Source: Dichomitus squalens LYAD-421 SS1
Lineage: Eukaryota > Basidiomycota > Agaricomycetes > Polyporales > Polyporaceae
Direction of reading: 5' to 3'
Assembly (NCBI RefSeq): GCF_000275845.1
Contig: NW_006766926.1
Location: forward strand, 75,752-110,970
Length of the DNA: 35,219 nucleotides
Shown: positions 10,341 to 21,320 of the stretch, in pieces
Numbering within the stretch: the first letter of the stretch is position 1
Layout: each line of letters opens with the position of its first letter
The notes under the pieces: model-generated
Told to the model about the DNA's origin: nothing
Seen by the model: only the letters and a program-made list of their open reading frames with translations
The model's database searches: none
Made by a program: the position numbers and the translations under genes

Positions 10341-13300
10341 TCACGCGCTCACAATTGAGCTCTCAGTCGCCGACGGCAACTCGGTTTCAGGCTCACTCGC
10401 TGTCTGGGCATCGGAGTCAACCTGAGCTTGAGGCTGCTCTGTCTTGACGGCGACCCACTTCTCAGACGTCTTAGTGGTCTTCTCGGACTCCTCTTCGGAA
10501 GTGATGCTCTCTTCTGTGTCGGCATCGGCGCCGCTCGTGTTCTCCAACTCGGACGTAGACGTAGACGACTCTGAGCTAGGGTCCGCGGGGGAGGACGCTG
10601 CGCTGTCACTATCCGTCGGCGCGGCCACTTTAGCCTCGCGGCGTTTCGTCTTGACGCGCGTCTCCTTCTTCTGTTGTTGCTCCTTGACCAACAGCTCTTT
10701 CTCTGCCTTCTATGCAACGTGTGTGATGCATCAGTCACCTTGCGTGAAGCTTAAAGCACGGCATGGCTTCGTAACTTCCATACCTCTTTCGCAGCCTTAT
10801 CCTTCTATACAGAAAGGACAATCAGGTGAAGTTAGTGAGGGTATCATAGACGAGATTGCCTGGCGTGTCACAATACCTCTTCCGTTTCGGTCTCTTCCTT
10901 CTGGATAAAAGCGCAATAGTCAGCGTCAGTATGTGTCAGGAAACCAAAACCAGAGAATACAAATGCCAAATGGAGAGTCGCCGAGATATGTAACAAGGAC
11001 GTAAAAGACGCACCTCCTTCCGCGCCTTCTCCTCAGCTTCCTTCTTCTCCTTAGCCTCACGCTGCGGGACAGAAGCGGATGACGTCAGCGAAAGGCGCGC
11101 CACCGCGCAAGCGAAGGTTATGATATTACCTCCTCCTTCTCTTTCTTAAGCTTCTCGCGCATTTCCCGCTCGGAAATGACCCTGTCCACGTGAAGATCAG
11201 TCTGGTGCGCTACGCCGGCGATTAAACCAATAAGTAAGACGCCGGAACGCACCATGCTGCGACTTCGTCCACACACTCGCGAGGCCGGGTCTTGTTGCGA
11301 AGCAGATAGCCCTGGAGAGCGGCGACCTGATGCGAAAATGCCCCGATAGAAACGTAACCAGTAAACAACGTTTTCACGTCAAGTGAATTGCCGAACAAGC
11401 TCTTGACTCACGCTAAGCTCTCCCTCGGGAATAGCATCCGCGAAACGCCCTGCGAGCTCCGAGATTTCCTCCTCAGTCAGGAGAGGAATCGAATGCGCCG
11501 CGCGTTTGCGCTTTGACTCGGCAAGGTTCGCCGACGACGTCGCGTCTCCTGGGTGCTTGGTCTTGCCACCCTCCTCGGACACGCTCCCACTCGCCGGCGC
11601 AGTTGGGTTGGCGCTGGTCGACTTGGCAGGGAAGAAGCACTTGAAGATCCCTTCCGCCTGCCACTTGGTCGCATGCTTGAAGTTTACCCAGACGTCCATC
11701 CGCCCTGGGCGGCTGAGCGCAGGGTCAAGCCGCTCGATGTGGTTGGTCGTCGCGAATAGAAGACTGCGGAACACGGAGACCATGTCAGCACGAGTCTGAT
11801 CACAAGGGCGTGGCGGGGCCCTGCGCGCGGGAATTGGGTGGAGATCGAAGGGAATGTCGAGCGCAGGAGAGAGGAAGACGCGTCATGCTGGACTAAAGAC
11901 CGACTTACCGGCCCTCGGCGGCGGCGACACCGTCGAGGCTGTTCAACAGACCGCTCAGGGAGAGCGTCGAGCCGTCGTTATTCTCATCCTTGTTCTTCGA
12001 TGACGAAGAGCTGCTAGAGGAGGACGTCGGGACACCTGTGGAGGACTCGTCCCGGGAAATACCGCGAGTGAACGCCGCGTCCAGGTCTTCCAGAAGGAGG
12101 ATACATCTGTTGAGACATCATGTCAGTACGTGCACAGCCGGCTCCATGCGCGCTACAGGAAGCCAATTCCCGAAGCGGCGACTGGCCACATTTGAGGTAC
12201 CAATTCGAAACACCGACCTCGATGGCACGTTGCCCATCAGCGTAGTAAGCGTGTTATCACTCATCCTGCCGGATATGACATGCAAGTACTCAGGGTCAGC
12301 ACTTCTTGGCCATTTCTGACAGAATGATGCTCGCTTACCCCTTGGATGATAGGCTGACCACATAGATGTCGAGCCCGAGTTCTCCGGCAAGGCTGTGAAT
12401 GAGCGACGTCTTTCCGCTGGAAGGGCGATTGAGCGAACGTAAACCACACGGAGCAAGGGCGCTGCCAACCTTCCGGGGACTCCGTGCAACAGATAGCCGC
12501 GGCGGAATGGAATGCCTGTCCAAAACGTCAGCAAGTGCGACACTCGCAGGTCAGTCTAGTTAACGTTGACAAACCTCTCTCGGCATACCTGGGAGCCAGC
12601 AGAACAGATGTCAGCAGGACAGTCGTCACACAACCGCAGGCGCAGCTCACCAGTCCTCGGAAGCGAGGAAGTCCTTGCAGTCCGCAAGGATCATATCCTT
12701 GACACCCGGCTCAAGCACGATAGAGCTCATGGGACGCTTCTGGCGCGCACCATTCCACCGCCAACAACCATACGTTCTATGGGAGTGTGCGACATGTGCA
12801 AGTTGTGTGGGAGTTCCAAGTGGGGAGAGTGGTCACGTCAGGACGGCCCGGGGCGATTGACGAGTGCGACCATACGTACGTGTCTGCCATGAAGATGTGC
12901 ACGCGGTGCTCCGCATCCTTTTCGTACTCACGCTTGGCTTCGAGCACAAGTCGCTTGAGAATGTCGTTGTTACGCGCCACAACGCTACATGACAGGGTGT
13001 ATTAGTGTGCCGTGATGAGGTAGATGGAAGCGCTGAAGATGAGGTCCCAAAACCTACCTTATTTTGAGCTCAGCACAGGAGCCGTAGTCCTGGAAGCGCT
13101 TCGTGCGGGTTATCTAGTTAATTTGATAGTTGATCAGAACGTGTGCCTCCGATCGCTGCGTGCATCACAGTGAAGCCCGGGATTAGATAACTCACGCGGA
13201 GCCAGTGGCCACGGTAGTAGATGGTATGCGTCGTATCTGGGACGGAGACGCGGGGAGGTCATAATGAGGATGATGTCACGTAAACGCAAACAAGATATGA

Positions 13301-14167
13301 CGGCTTACCCATACTGGGCACAATCGCAACTGGTCACCGGCGACAAGAAGGGTGGCGTTCGCGAAGTCGAAGCGCAATCATCAGCATTTCGTCCCCAGGT
13401 CCGCGCCGGCGGTCGCCGCTCTCGGCTGCACTGTGTGGGCGCTTACCTTTACGTTTGCGGCCGCCACCCTGCGCGAACTCCTCCGCATCCTCGTCGGCTT
13501 CGTTCTCGTCCTCTAGATCTCCTGACGTCTTCTGCGTTAGCCCGTGCCGGCTTATAGAGCGCGTGGTAATGTCAAACTCCCGGCTCCGACCCCATGCGGG
13601 TTGCTAAGTTACCATGTCCGTCTCAGTCCCGCAGTATCATCCCCACAAAAGTGATGAACGCGCCTTAGACAGCCAGTGCATCAACCTGTCAGATGTGAAG
13701 CCAGTCAGCACACGGTCCCTGACAAAGCTGCTCGCATACCAGGTTGCCAATGTACGGATGGAATGTAATGAGAAGGACGGGGACTTGACACATGGAGCAG
13801 CGGCGACAAAACAGGAATGAAGGCAGATAACGACTTACCAATCATAGGGATAGTCTTCTTGACTGAAATGGGCGGTGAGGAAGAAGGCTATTGGCGACAA
13901 GGATGACACGGTCAGGTATGTGCCCCATGAGACTGACGAAGTTCGGGCGAGGCAACTCACAGTCAATGAAGCCATTCCAGGCCGAAACGGACGCCCGTCG
14001 CGCTGTTTCTACCGTGCCCCCAATAACGACCAGTTTCTGCACATAGCGAAAGATCGAGTTCAGCAAGGTACAGGAGAGGGTATAGGACGATGGCGACAGA
14101 CCAGAGTGTCCTGGATAGGATTACTGTTCCCGGTGAGAGGAGATAACAAGCTCTTAATGGCTTGCAT
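10341..14167 (-). CDS. BCS1-like mitochondrial AAA ATPase with extended charged tail
   Basis: Related to Bcs1, the inner-membrane AAA translocase that inserts the Rieske protein into complex III; the precise substrate of this paralogue is unknown. Twenty-two exons (14167-14102, 14036-13961, 13887-13839, 13685-13664, 13603-13447, 13329-13309, 13236-13196, 13113-13058, 12984-12880, 12776-12651, 12588-12575, 12515-12470, 12416-12339, 12265-12218, 12106-11909, 11763-11412, 11326-11253, 11181-11130, 11061-11014, 10900-10877, 10804-10784, 10709-10341) join to 680 aa. The Bcs1-N region includes YDWLMHWLS, WGRSREFDITTRS and TIYYRGHWLR. The AAA domain has Walker A GVPGSGKTS (256-264), Walker B CILLLEDLDAAF, sensor FATTNH (371-376) and SRPGRMD. 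Insertions: an acidic stretch before RKRK, a poly-Ser run after Walker B, and a low-complexity segment in the small domain. From about residue 510 the tail is Lys/Glu-rich, then Ser/Glu-rich. It is longer than yeast Bcs1 (about 450 aa). No strong transmembrane helix is evident near the N-terminus, only a weak hydrophobic patch (KLVVIGGTV). Intron 4 needs a GC donor. Confidence 0.88.
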
Positions 14168-16546
14168 TGTGGAGGATGGGAAGGAGAGGGGAAGAAAGGC
14201 AAAGGCGCGTGGGGAGCGGACAGGGATGGATTTATAGCCCGCGTCGGCTCGTGCGGGTCGGATGCGAGAGAAGCCAATGAACACTACCCGTCCGCGCTAA
14301 GGGCATGTACAGTGCTTGTCAAGGGATCCGGGCCCAATACTTAGTCGCAAATATCACCGCCATTTCGGAAGAATAACTGCCTTCCCCGAGTCCCTTCAGG
14401 CAGTTTGCCGGCGAGAATCTGGAGATTGAGCACTTGTCTGACCGAAATGGGGGAATAGCTTGCAATTGCTCGACCCTGAGCAGGCGGAGTTGGCTGAGCG
14501 CCGAAAGCGCTGAATGATGAGCGTCCTTCCAAAGCAGGCAAGGCGCAGCGATCGAGCAGCCGTCCCACGCCCCCGCGTAATCTCGCGCATGCAACCCAGC
14601 CTGATCTGAGACACATACCAGGATGCCATCCAAATAACGTAGGGATGAGCAGGCTCTCCATCGTCCAACAGCTTGCCACAGAACCGCCACCCACTCATTG
14701 ACTCATAGCGATGCGGTCCACGATCGTTGCACGACTTCCGATCCTGCCTCGCTTTCAGGCGATGCACGTCCCTGCCTTCACCTCGTGCCCCGGCCATAAT
14801 AGTCATCTTTCCTTCGTCCGCACCTCTCGAGCTCCTGACCGTCCGACAGCCCATGTACGCCTACCAGTGCCTTGCTTTTTCTCATGCTCCTAGCCACCTG
14901 AGCAGCATCTCGGCGGCCAAGACGTCACGATGGTCAGTCGCCATCCGAGAAGTCCTTCCCTCCACCCCGTCCAAGAAGTGCACGGACTCTTGAAGCCGCA
15001 CGGGCGCCGCATCGGTCCCTACAGTGTGCGCAATCTTGCATCCCTGCATCCATCCGTATTCCATTACCCCTGAGGGCAACGCAGTGCGAGCGCACTCGGA
15101 GTTTGATGTTCGAACCAATAGTCGGCACGTTCGGTCCGCGCCACAGACGAGTGGCACCCAAGTGGCGAACGAGCGCGATACGAACCTCGAACATCCCGAG
15201 CGCTGCGAGGCGCTGTGGCGGTCGGCTGCGGCCTGCGAGGGCGTACGTTTGATCAATTGCTCTCGCACCTCCCGGCTGCGAGGTGCATGTGACGAGCTGA
15301 GTATAATGACTCGGGTACGTGACTGCAGGCTAGCAGGTCCATCGCCGTCTTTGCCCTGCTGCGGACATCTGTGTGCGTCCCGGGAGACAAGCAACGAGGA
15401 ATGGAGATGAGCAACTCCTGTCGCAGCTCCCGCCACAGAAGAACTTCTCTCGGGGCTACTTCGAGGCGCGGTCTCCCTCGTCCCGGGCATGGCCTAGCGT
15501 GCGTCCTCTTTCAATGAACCGTGCTCGCATCTGAACGTTGAGCTTATCCACGGGGCCGCGAGCCTGCACTCGTACGTTCCGTGCCTGTCGATTGTCGGAC
15601 GACAATGTCGTACATCGTACGTCGCCTCGTCCCCACGCGCCTCCGGGAATCAAATATCACATCAGAGCCGCTTTCTCAACGGGGTCTGAAGTAGAGGGCC
15701 ACGCGTGAGGGCAGCCGAGAGAACGATCGAAAAATAGCGCGGCGCGATGCAATGGGGAGAGCTTGGGGCCCGTGAGTAAGCGTACGTGATGGCGGGACGT
15801 GTACCACCAACTCGGGTAATCGGGCTACGAAGGAGTGAGGCGCGTCCGATCCGTAATACGTAAAGGGGTGCAGGAATCCCAGGCATTCAGCGACGACGAC
15901 TGCCGGCGACGCACCTCTTACTCCCAGACACCCCGTCCGGTTCTGCCATACTCGACGGTTCGTGATCCGCATGCGAGTCCTCGTGTCCGTCTGACCAGGG
16001 AACATGGCAAGTGGTAGGCTTGCCAGCGTACCAGGTCCCTGATTGCCATCCGCGGTGCACGGGATGGGCGTAGGGTTCGGGCGGGTTATGTCATAGCGGT
16101 GTGCGGGAACCATACAAGCATACACACGCCTGATGGCACCTGTAGGCCGCTGCCCCAGTAAACGTGAGTGAGCGTCGGCATTGCGGCTGCGGCACAAACC
16201 GTCAAACCCGGCGATTCTGAGTGTCCACACGCGAAATTGGACCCGTGCTCTTGATTCGCTATACGTCACGTACAGACTCTAGGGTTCGAGGGTGCGTGTG
16301 ATGACGCGGGCGGTCTGGATGTAGAAGCTCCAGTCTTGCAAGACTTCAATGGATTTCTGAATCCGTCGTCCATGAAAGGCAGGACTCTACTTCGAGACTT
16401 GCCATACGATATCTGGAAGACCGTCAGCGTCGTGCACGCAATCGTTCGGTGCTCCTGCCCTACAAGGAAATGATCAGACACCAGATACGCCCATGTAAGT
16501 CGATACGTATACTGGGGTTGGGCGGGCCTCGACGGCGTCATCGTCA
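14168..16546. other. long intergenic stretch without recognisable gene
   Basis: About 2.4 kb upstream of the BCS1-like gene. Open frames of up to about 200 codons exist on the minus strand (14882-15490, 15676-16269). They have arginine-rich, compositionally random translations without domains, membrane segments or convincing splice structure, as expected from GC-rich non-coding DNA. No repeat or RNA gene was seen. Confidence 0.45.
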
Positions 16547-17601
16547 TCATCTTATAGCCTTTGAGCTATCCCTATCGGGGAATGGCATAGCAGTTCTGAG
16601 GCGAAAGAGCGACGCGTGCACGTTCGCACGACGGCGAAGCTTCCTGGAAAGACGAACAATTAGACTCGGCGCAGGGGATTCCCCCTTGCGCGGCGGCCGG
16701 TTAGATGTCTCAATGGCGCACTTGAGTTCGAACACCGCCTGTCCTTGGGAAATGAATAGAGAAGAGCTGTATAAGGCGCGCAAGAGCCAGAGCTGAGGTG
16801 AGAGAAGGAGCAGAACGACGACGCTCATGCCATAGATCAAAGCCGCAGAATCCCAGCATAGCTTCTCCTGAAGGATCGGATCTCGAAAAGCATGTAGTAA
16901 GGAACGAGGGTCGTCTACGAAAAAATCCGATTGCGTCAAAGAAGCTGGAAAGTGGTAGATGGAAGGTGGAGGCAACAGACTCGAAGATGACCAATGGAGA
17001 ACGTACCAGGAACCAGAATCTATGTACAGGTCCAGATCGATCCTGGCGCGGACGCAATGCGGTGAGGCCGAACATATCGCTACAATCTCAACGTGGACCA
17101 CGTTGCTCGAGCGCGATGGCCTGAAATGCTTCACAGTGATAGTCGAGAAGAATGGCATCTGGGAAACGATTGGGTGGCGAACACTGTGATGGTGGAGATA
17201 GTAAGACCACAGGACATGCCGTAGAACCACAATGATGAGATCGAAAAGACCACCCTGTCTGGAAAAGACCATTAGGCGCCCTTTGGATAGAGATGAGAAT
17301 CATAGTGAGGATCAATCCACAACCACACCGCTTCCACATAGCCGATAAGGTTCATCATAACCACTGACATTCCGCGACGACGAACGCCAAGTGATTCCGA
17401 CCGCAGGACAAAGGACAATCTATCAGGCGCTAATCGGCGGGACACAGTCACACAGAACACACATACCATACGTTCCCAGATTGACTGATAGGCCCGGACC
17501 ATGTACACTCTTCCCAGAACTATGCATATATTGTAAGAAGAGCCCTCATATCCGATGCGCGGCGCAAGACGAGTCTGGCGAAGAACAGGAGAATGCATCA
17601 C
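16547..17601 (-). CDS. probable multi-pass membrane protein; gene model unresolved, possibly decayed
   Basis: Protein-like hydrophobic segments lie on the minus strand but I could not join them into one sure model. An upstream block (about 17601-17272) contains VYMVRAYQSIWERM followed, across a possible intron, by MMNLIGYVEAVWLWIDPHYD, and ends at a TAA (17274-17272). A 241-codon frame begins at an ATG overlapping that stop (TAATG) with LFDLIIVVLRHVLW, and ends with a helix-like segment (SVVVLLLLSPQLWLLRALY) and a basic tail. The pattern of several helices with a FDL-IIVV segment is reminiscent of large fungal seven-helix families of unknown function (inference). Either an unrecognised intron removes the stop or the gene is broken. 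Boundaries are only approximate. Confidence 0.3.
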
Positions 17602-17845
17602 TCACCGTGTACTGAGACCGGAGTTTGCGAGAAGCACCCGCTTTTGCACTCCAGTCCCAGCCGCTGCCTCCTATCAAACAAAAGGTTGATAAGGTTTTAG
17701 TTCGCTGATCCTAAAATGGTCTAGGCGTATCCAGATAATTAGAGGCAATATACATCATGAGCTGGGCAGAGAACTCTCGGTCAGCGCTCAAGTCACTCGA
17801 TCTGTGGAAAACGTACCGTGGAAAAAGAGGAAGCGGATGAACACA

Positions 17846-18647
17846 TCAGTCTTCCCGGAGAAGACTACCCATCTCCACGCTATCCTCCACATCCTGGGCC
17901 GCAGTAACCACAAGACCTTCGTTCATTTCTCTCTTGACACATAATTGCTCTGCTACAACGACAGTGCCTGCGGTACTGATGCACATGACGGCCCAGAAGA
18001 AAATGGACGTTGGGATCGACGCAGAGTAGTACGTCGTGAGCACCAGATGAAAGAACAGGAGAGTGAGTGAGAAGTCGAGGATCAATCGCGGTCGTCGGAT
18101 GAGAGCATATAGATAGTATATGCTATCATGTGCACGTAAGGATGATAAATCTTGCGATGATCCATGGAAGAAAGACGTACTCTGCCGCCGAAGCTGCCAT
18201 CCAACACACGGCGATGATCCAGCATCGTACTGGATCCACGCCTCTGAAGTGACTCTGCTGAGCCGATCCCGTTCCAACTTGTCTCCCTCCACTCCATACT
18301 GAGTTGAAAGACTTCCAAGGCCCATCGCCTGGCGACACGCGCGTCGTTGGTCGTCCGGCCATCTCTCGCCAATCCATGATCATCCCTGGATAAACTTGAG
18401 ATCAGGGGGCAACGATACGTGGAAAAAGGCATACCAACATTTGCCGCCCCGCCTTCGTACTCCAATGATCCAGGCTCAGCGAGCATGATGAGCAATGGAG
18501 GGATGAGGAATGAGAGGGTCACGTAGTGCAATGTCTGGAGAGCTATGATCTAGCATATGAGGATGAATCTTCACATCATTGCAGGATAGCTGCAGAGCGC
18601 ACCTGCGAGATGATGAGTACGGGATCCCACCCCGTCGACTTGGCCAT
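17846..18647 (-). CDS. SYS1: Golgi integral membrane protein SYS1
   Basis: SYS1 is a small four-helix Golgi protein that recruits the Arf-like GTPase Arl3/ARFRP1 to the trans-Golgi and so supports Golgi-endosome traffic. Four exons (18647-18603, 18549-18435, 18385-18181, 18122-17846) join in frame to 213 aa. Family signatures appear in order: GWDPVLIISQ at the N-terminus, LHYVTLSFLIPPLL (helix 1), LEYEGGAANVGM then MDWREMAGRPT, DPVRCWIIAVCWMAASAA (helix 2), DIYYLYALIRRPRLILDF, LTLLFFHLVLTTYYSA (helix 3), IPTSIFFWAVMCIS (helix 4) and AEQLCVKREMNEGL, followed by an acidic tail. Introns are about 50-60 nt with canonical ends. The extra MAKST before the conserved WDP is short, and the ATG at 18647 is the only sensible start. 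Confidence 0.92.
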
Positions 18648-19664
18648 CGCGATCGTGGTCGTCGATGAAGACAACTTGCAAGGCGCGTTCAAGCGGCGGG
18701 CGCTCGGCAGAGTCCGATAGCTGGGAACAAGCGCTTGTGCTTCCACCCAGAGTCATGGTATGATACTGACTTCTCGGACTCCGACCGCTGGCAACTGACT
18801 CACAAGATCCCCCTGTTGTCAATATGCCCTACGATATCATTGTAAGCCTGCTACCTCCAAGACAGCTACTCTGTGTTCGAGATTCGTCGAGAATGTGCCA
18901 CCGTTTCCCAGAGCCTTACAGCCGCCAGGCCGCCCACAGCTTCTCATACCCTATTGGCAAGCACTGTATCTGTCAGGTTGTAGGTCTTGTGGCACGAATA
19001 CTGTAGCGCAGGGCACTCTTTGAAAGATTTCTAGTTCCATTGAACTCGTTGTGGTTCCATTGAACTCGTTGTGCCATATTAGTGCATGCGCCCAATTGAG
19101 GTTGGGCGCGCGCATCTCGGTTCTCCTACGATGATGTCGATCGCAGAATGCGTACTGGGCTACGTCGGTGATGCCGGATAGAGTCAATCTTCCCGGGACA
19201 GGAGTGGCCGTGTGGGACTGGGAAAGTTTCCCTGGTCAGGCAGATTGCTCACTAGTATCGTATCTTATGCTGTTAGGATGATTGCGACATCCTTGTCATT
19301 CGTACCTATGTCGACGACAAGGAGGCGACGCAGGCGTGCTTGTCCTGTAGAGACCATGCGCAGCCTTTAAGGCAAAAAGGAGAAGTGTCAGGGGAGGCAT
19401 GCGGCCTACTCGTACCAATCAGGAGTTGAGGCCTGCATGAAGCCTGTGGACTGCTGCATCATACTCAAAGACCAAGGATACCTTGATGATTTCGGATGCC
19501 AGGACGTCTTAAAACCTGACTCACCTGGTACCGTAACCCCTCCATATCGGACTGAGGCCAGATTTTAAGCGAACGATGGTGCCAATAGTATTATGCTAAC
19601 ATGCTATAACACAATACCGTCTGGGTCCAATTCACACATTGAACGGCCCCAATCCTGACGCGTC
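18648..19664. other. intergenic region between SYS1 and the minus-strand HSP20
   Basis: About 1 kb upstream of SYS1 and downstream of the HSP20 copy. Only short open frames without recognisable content are present. It contains the perfect 20-bp tandem duplication listed separately. Confidence 0.45.
19034..19073. repeat. perfect 20-bp tandem duplication
   Basis: The 20-bp unit at 19034-19053 is repeated head to tail without mismatch at 19054-19073, in non-coding DNA. Confidence 0.9.
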
Positions 19665-20219
19665 TCATGCTATCGTGGTCTTCCTAGGTGCCTGCTCAGG
19701 TGTTGTAAGTGGGAATGTCACGGTCAGGACGCTATTCTCCATGGACGTCTTGATGTCCTCGAGCTGTATGCTCTACGTCAGCGTAGTGTCATTGGACACA
19801 GAGGAGCAGTATAGACTGACCTTAATGCCTTGAGGGACAAACATCGACCTCGAGAATTTGCCGTCCCGTCGCTCGCGGATGGCACAATCCTTCTCGTTGC
19901 GGTCGTTGGAGATATTTGACTCTCCAGACACGGTAAGGACATTGTCCTTAGTGAGACCTGGCAATTCGCAGGTCGCCGTTATGAGGTTCTTGTCCTTATC
20001 TTCGTGCAGATGTAGCCTATATAGCAGGTGTCGTCAGCGGGCACATGACGAGGGGGGATACATCGAGACTCACCTCGGCCTAAGCGACCTAGCGGTAACG
20101 TTCTCGGTCTGATCGCAAGGCGCGAGCGAAGTGCGCGCACGCGCATTGAATGCCGGGTCAAAGAGCCGGTCAAAGTCAGAGAGGGAGTAGAAGGGCTCGG
20201 TGAAGAAGGTGAGAGCCAT
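19665..20219 (-). CDS. small heat-shock protein (HSP20), copy with 8-codon deletion
   Basis: Alpha-crystallin-type chaperone that holds unfolding proteins. Three exons (20219-20074, 20016-19821, 19763-19665) join in frame to 146 aa. It starts MALTFFTEPFYSLSDFDRLFD and continues LHLHEDKDKNLITATCELPG, RERRDGKFSRSM and ENSVLTVTFP. It is a clear paralogue of the plus-strand HSP20 at 21321: both introns fall at the same codons and phases, and exons 1 and 3 are the same length (146 and 99 nt). Exon 2 is 24 nt shorter because LTKENVNIDVQNNVLTVSGE in the partner reads LTKDNVLTVSGE here, removing most of one core beta-strand. The frame is otherwise open, so the protein may be made, but its alpha-crystallin fold is probably altered. 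No clear heat-shock element was seen upstream of its start. Confidence 0.85.
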
Positions 20220-21111
20220 GTGGATTGGGTTCTTGAGATAGCGCAAAAGAATTAGAGGCAATGAAAAGTGTTAGAGGAGCGATACGGATGTCAATGTCCG
20301 TCGGGGTTCCGCTGGGGTAGACCATGGTATCTATCCTCCCGAGACAGGGCTTGAGTGCTTGGGACGCTGTAAGTTCTAAAGATAGGATATATTTGTCAAA
20401 GCAATCCGCTAGCACAGTGTAGACAGTCTGGTATGGCTGTGACATGCGGAATTGTGTCGCTCATGGAGTCATTAGCCGAACAAGCTGCTTGGCGACCGTT
20501 CCAGTCCTGCAGCCGAGACACATGATGCGCACCCTTGAACTTAGAAGACCCGGGAATGCACATGAATGCAATGATGGTATTCGCAGTAGTAAATAGTCCG
20601 ACTAGAGTTGTTCTGAAACCAATAATGATTGGTGGAGCAATGTCATTTGTCAACGCTCCCAATGTAGATTTTGTAACAGATACCTTGACTCACCCGAACA
20701 GGTTATACGCGCTCACCCTGAAATCAGCATGCCCCTCGCTCGCTCGCACGGATCCTGTAGGGGGCCTGGAGACACACCTACTTCCACTCTACCTGACAGG
20801 TTTCCGTGCAGGGCTGACCTTGCCTGTCGGTGGGAGGCGAGCGCCTGGACAGGGTGAGTGTGGAGCGCTCCACGCAATAGAACCGTGAAATATTGCGTTC
20901 AAGACAACTCTACCATCGATATGCCACTGCCTTTCAACGGAGCCTCATGGACGCCGAAAGAAGTTGGGGGAGGTTCTGGATGGAAGGTGAGCACGTTGCT
21001 GAACGTTGAACGCCCGCGGGGGTTATGAGCGCCAGATAGGCCGAAGAGTAGAATTGATGCTTGTTTGGTCCTCCTTCCACACTCGTCACTCAACGTCTAG
21101 ACAAGCGCTTG
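20220..21111. other. divergent intergenic region between the two HSP20 genes
   Basis: About 0.9 kb (1.1 kb up to the second start codon). A short minus-strand frame near 20662-20530 has a hydrophobic run (TTLVGLFTTANTIIAFMC) but no supporting neighbours, so it is not called. A TATA-like AT run at about 20385-20395 could serve the minus-strand gene. Confidence 0.4.
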
Positions 21112-21124
21112 TTCTCGATTGTTC
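21112..21124 (+). promoter_or_regulatory. putative heat-shock element
   Basis: Three 5-bp-spaced half-sites TTC (21112-21114), GAT (21117-21119, one base off GAA) and TTC (21122-21124) form a near-consensus heat-shock factor site about 200 bp upstream of the plus-strand HSP20 start. A second, weaker array (TTC-GAC-TTT) lies at 21150-21162. Confidence 0.45.
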
Positions 21125-21214
21125 TCGCAAGCATGTCGCAAGCTTGCGTTTCCAGACTTTTTCGTCCCAGCTCTAGAAATGTCTTTATGGCGCCAATGCG
21201 GAATTCAGGATGCA

Positions 21215-21220
21215 TATAAT
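21215..21220 (+). promoter_or_regulatory. TATA box of plus-strand HSP20
   Basis: TATAAT within GCATATAATAGG lies about 100 bp upstream of the ATG and about 90 bp downstream of the heat-shock element, the usual arrangement for a strongly inducible chaperone gene. Confidence 0.45.
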
Positions 21221-21320
21221 AGGAGGCTGAGCTGAGACACGCACCTCACTGAATATCGACTACTGCACATTGCACGACACTAGCCTAAGCTCTTCCCGCA
21301 CTCAACTCACCTTCAACGCC

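Noticed and set aside
14882..16269. Long minus-strand open frames (about 200 codons each) in the 14-16.3 kb gap
   Set aside because: Arginine-rich, no domain, no helices, no consistent splicing. They look like chance frames in GC-rich DNA.
20396..20662. Minus-strand frame with a hydrophobic run between the HSP20 genes
   Set aside because: One possible helix only, with no neighbouring exons or start context; not enough for a transporter call.
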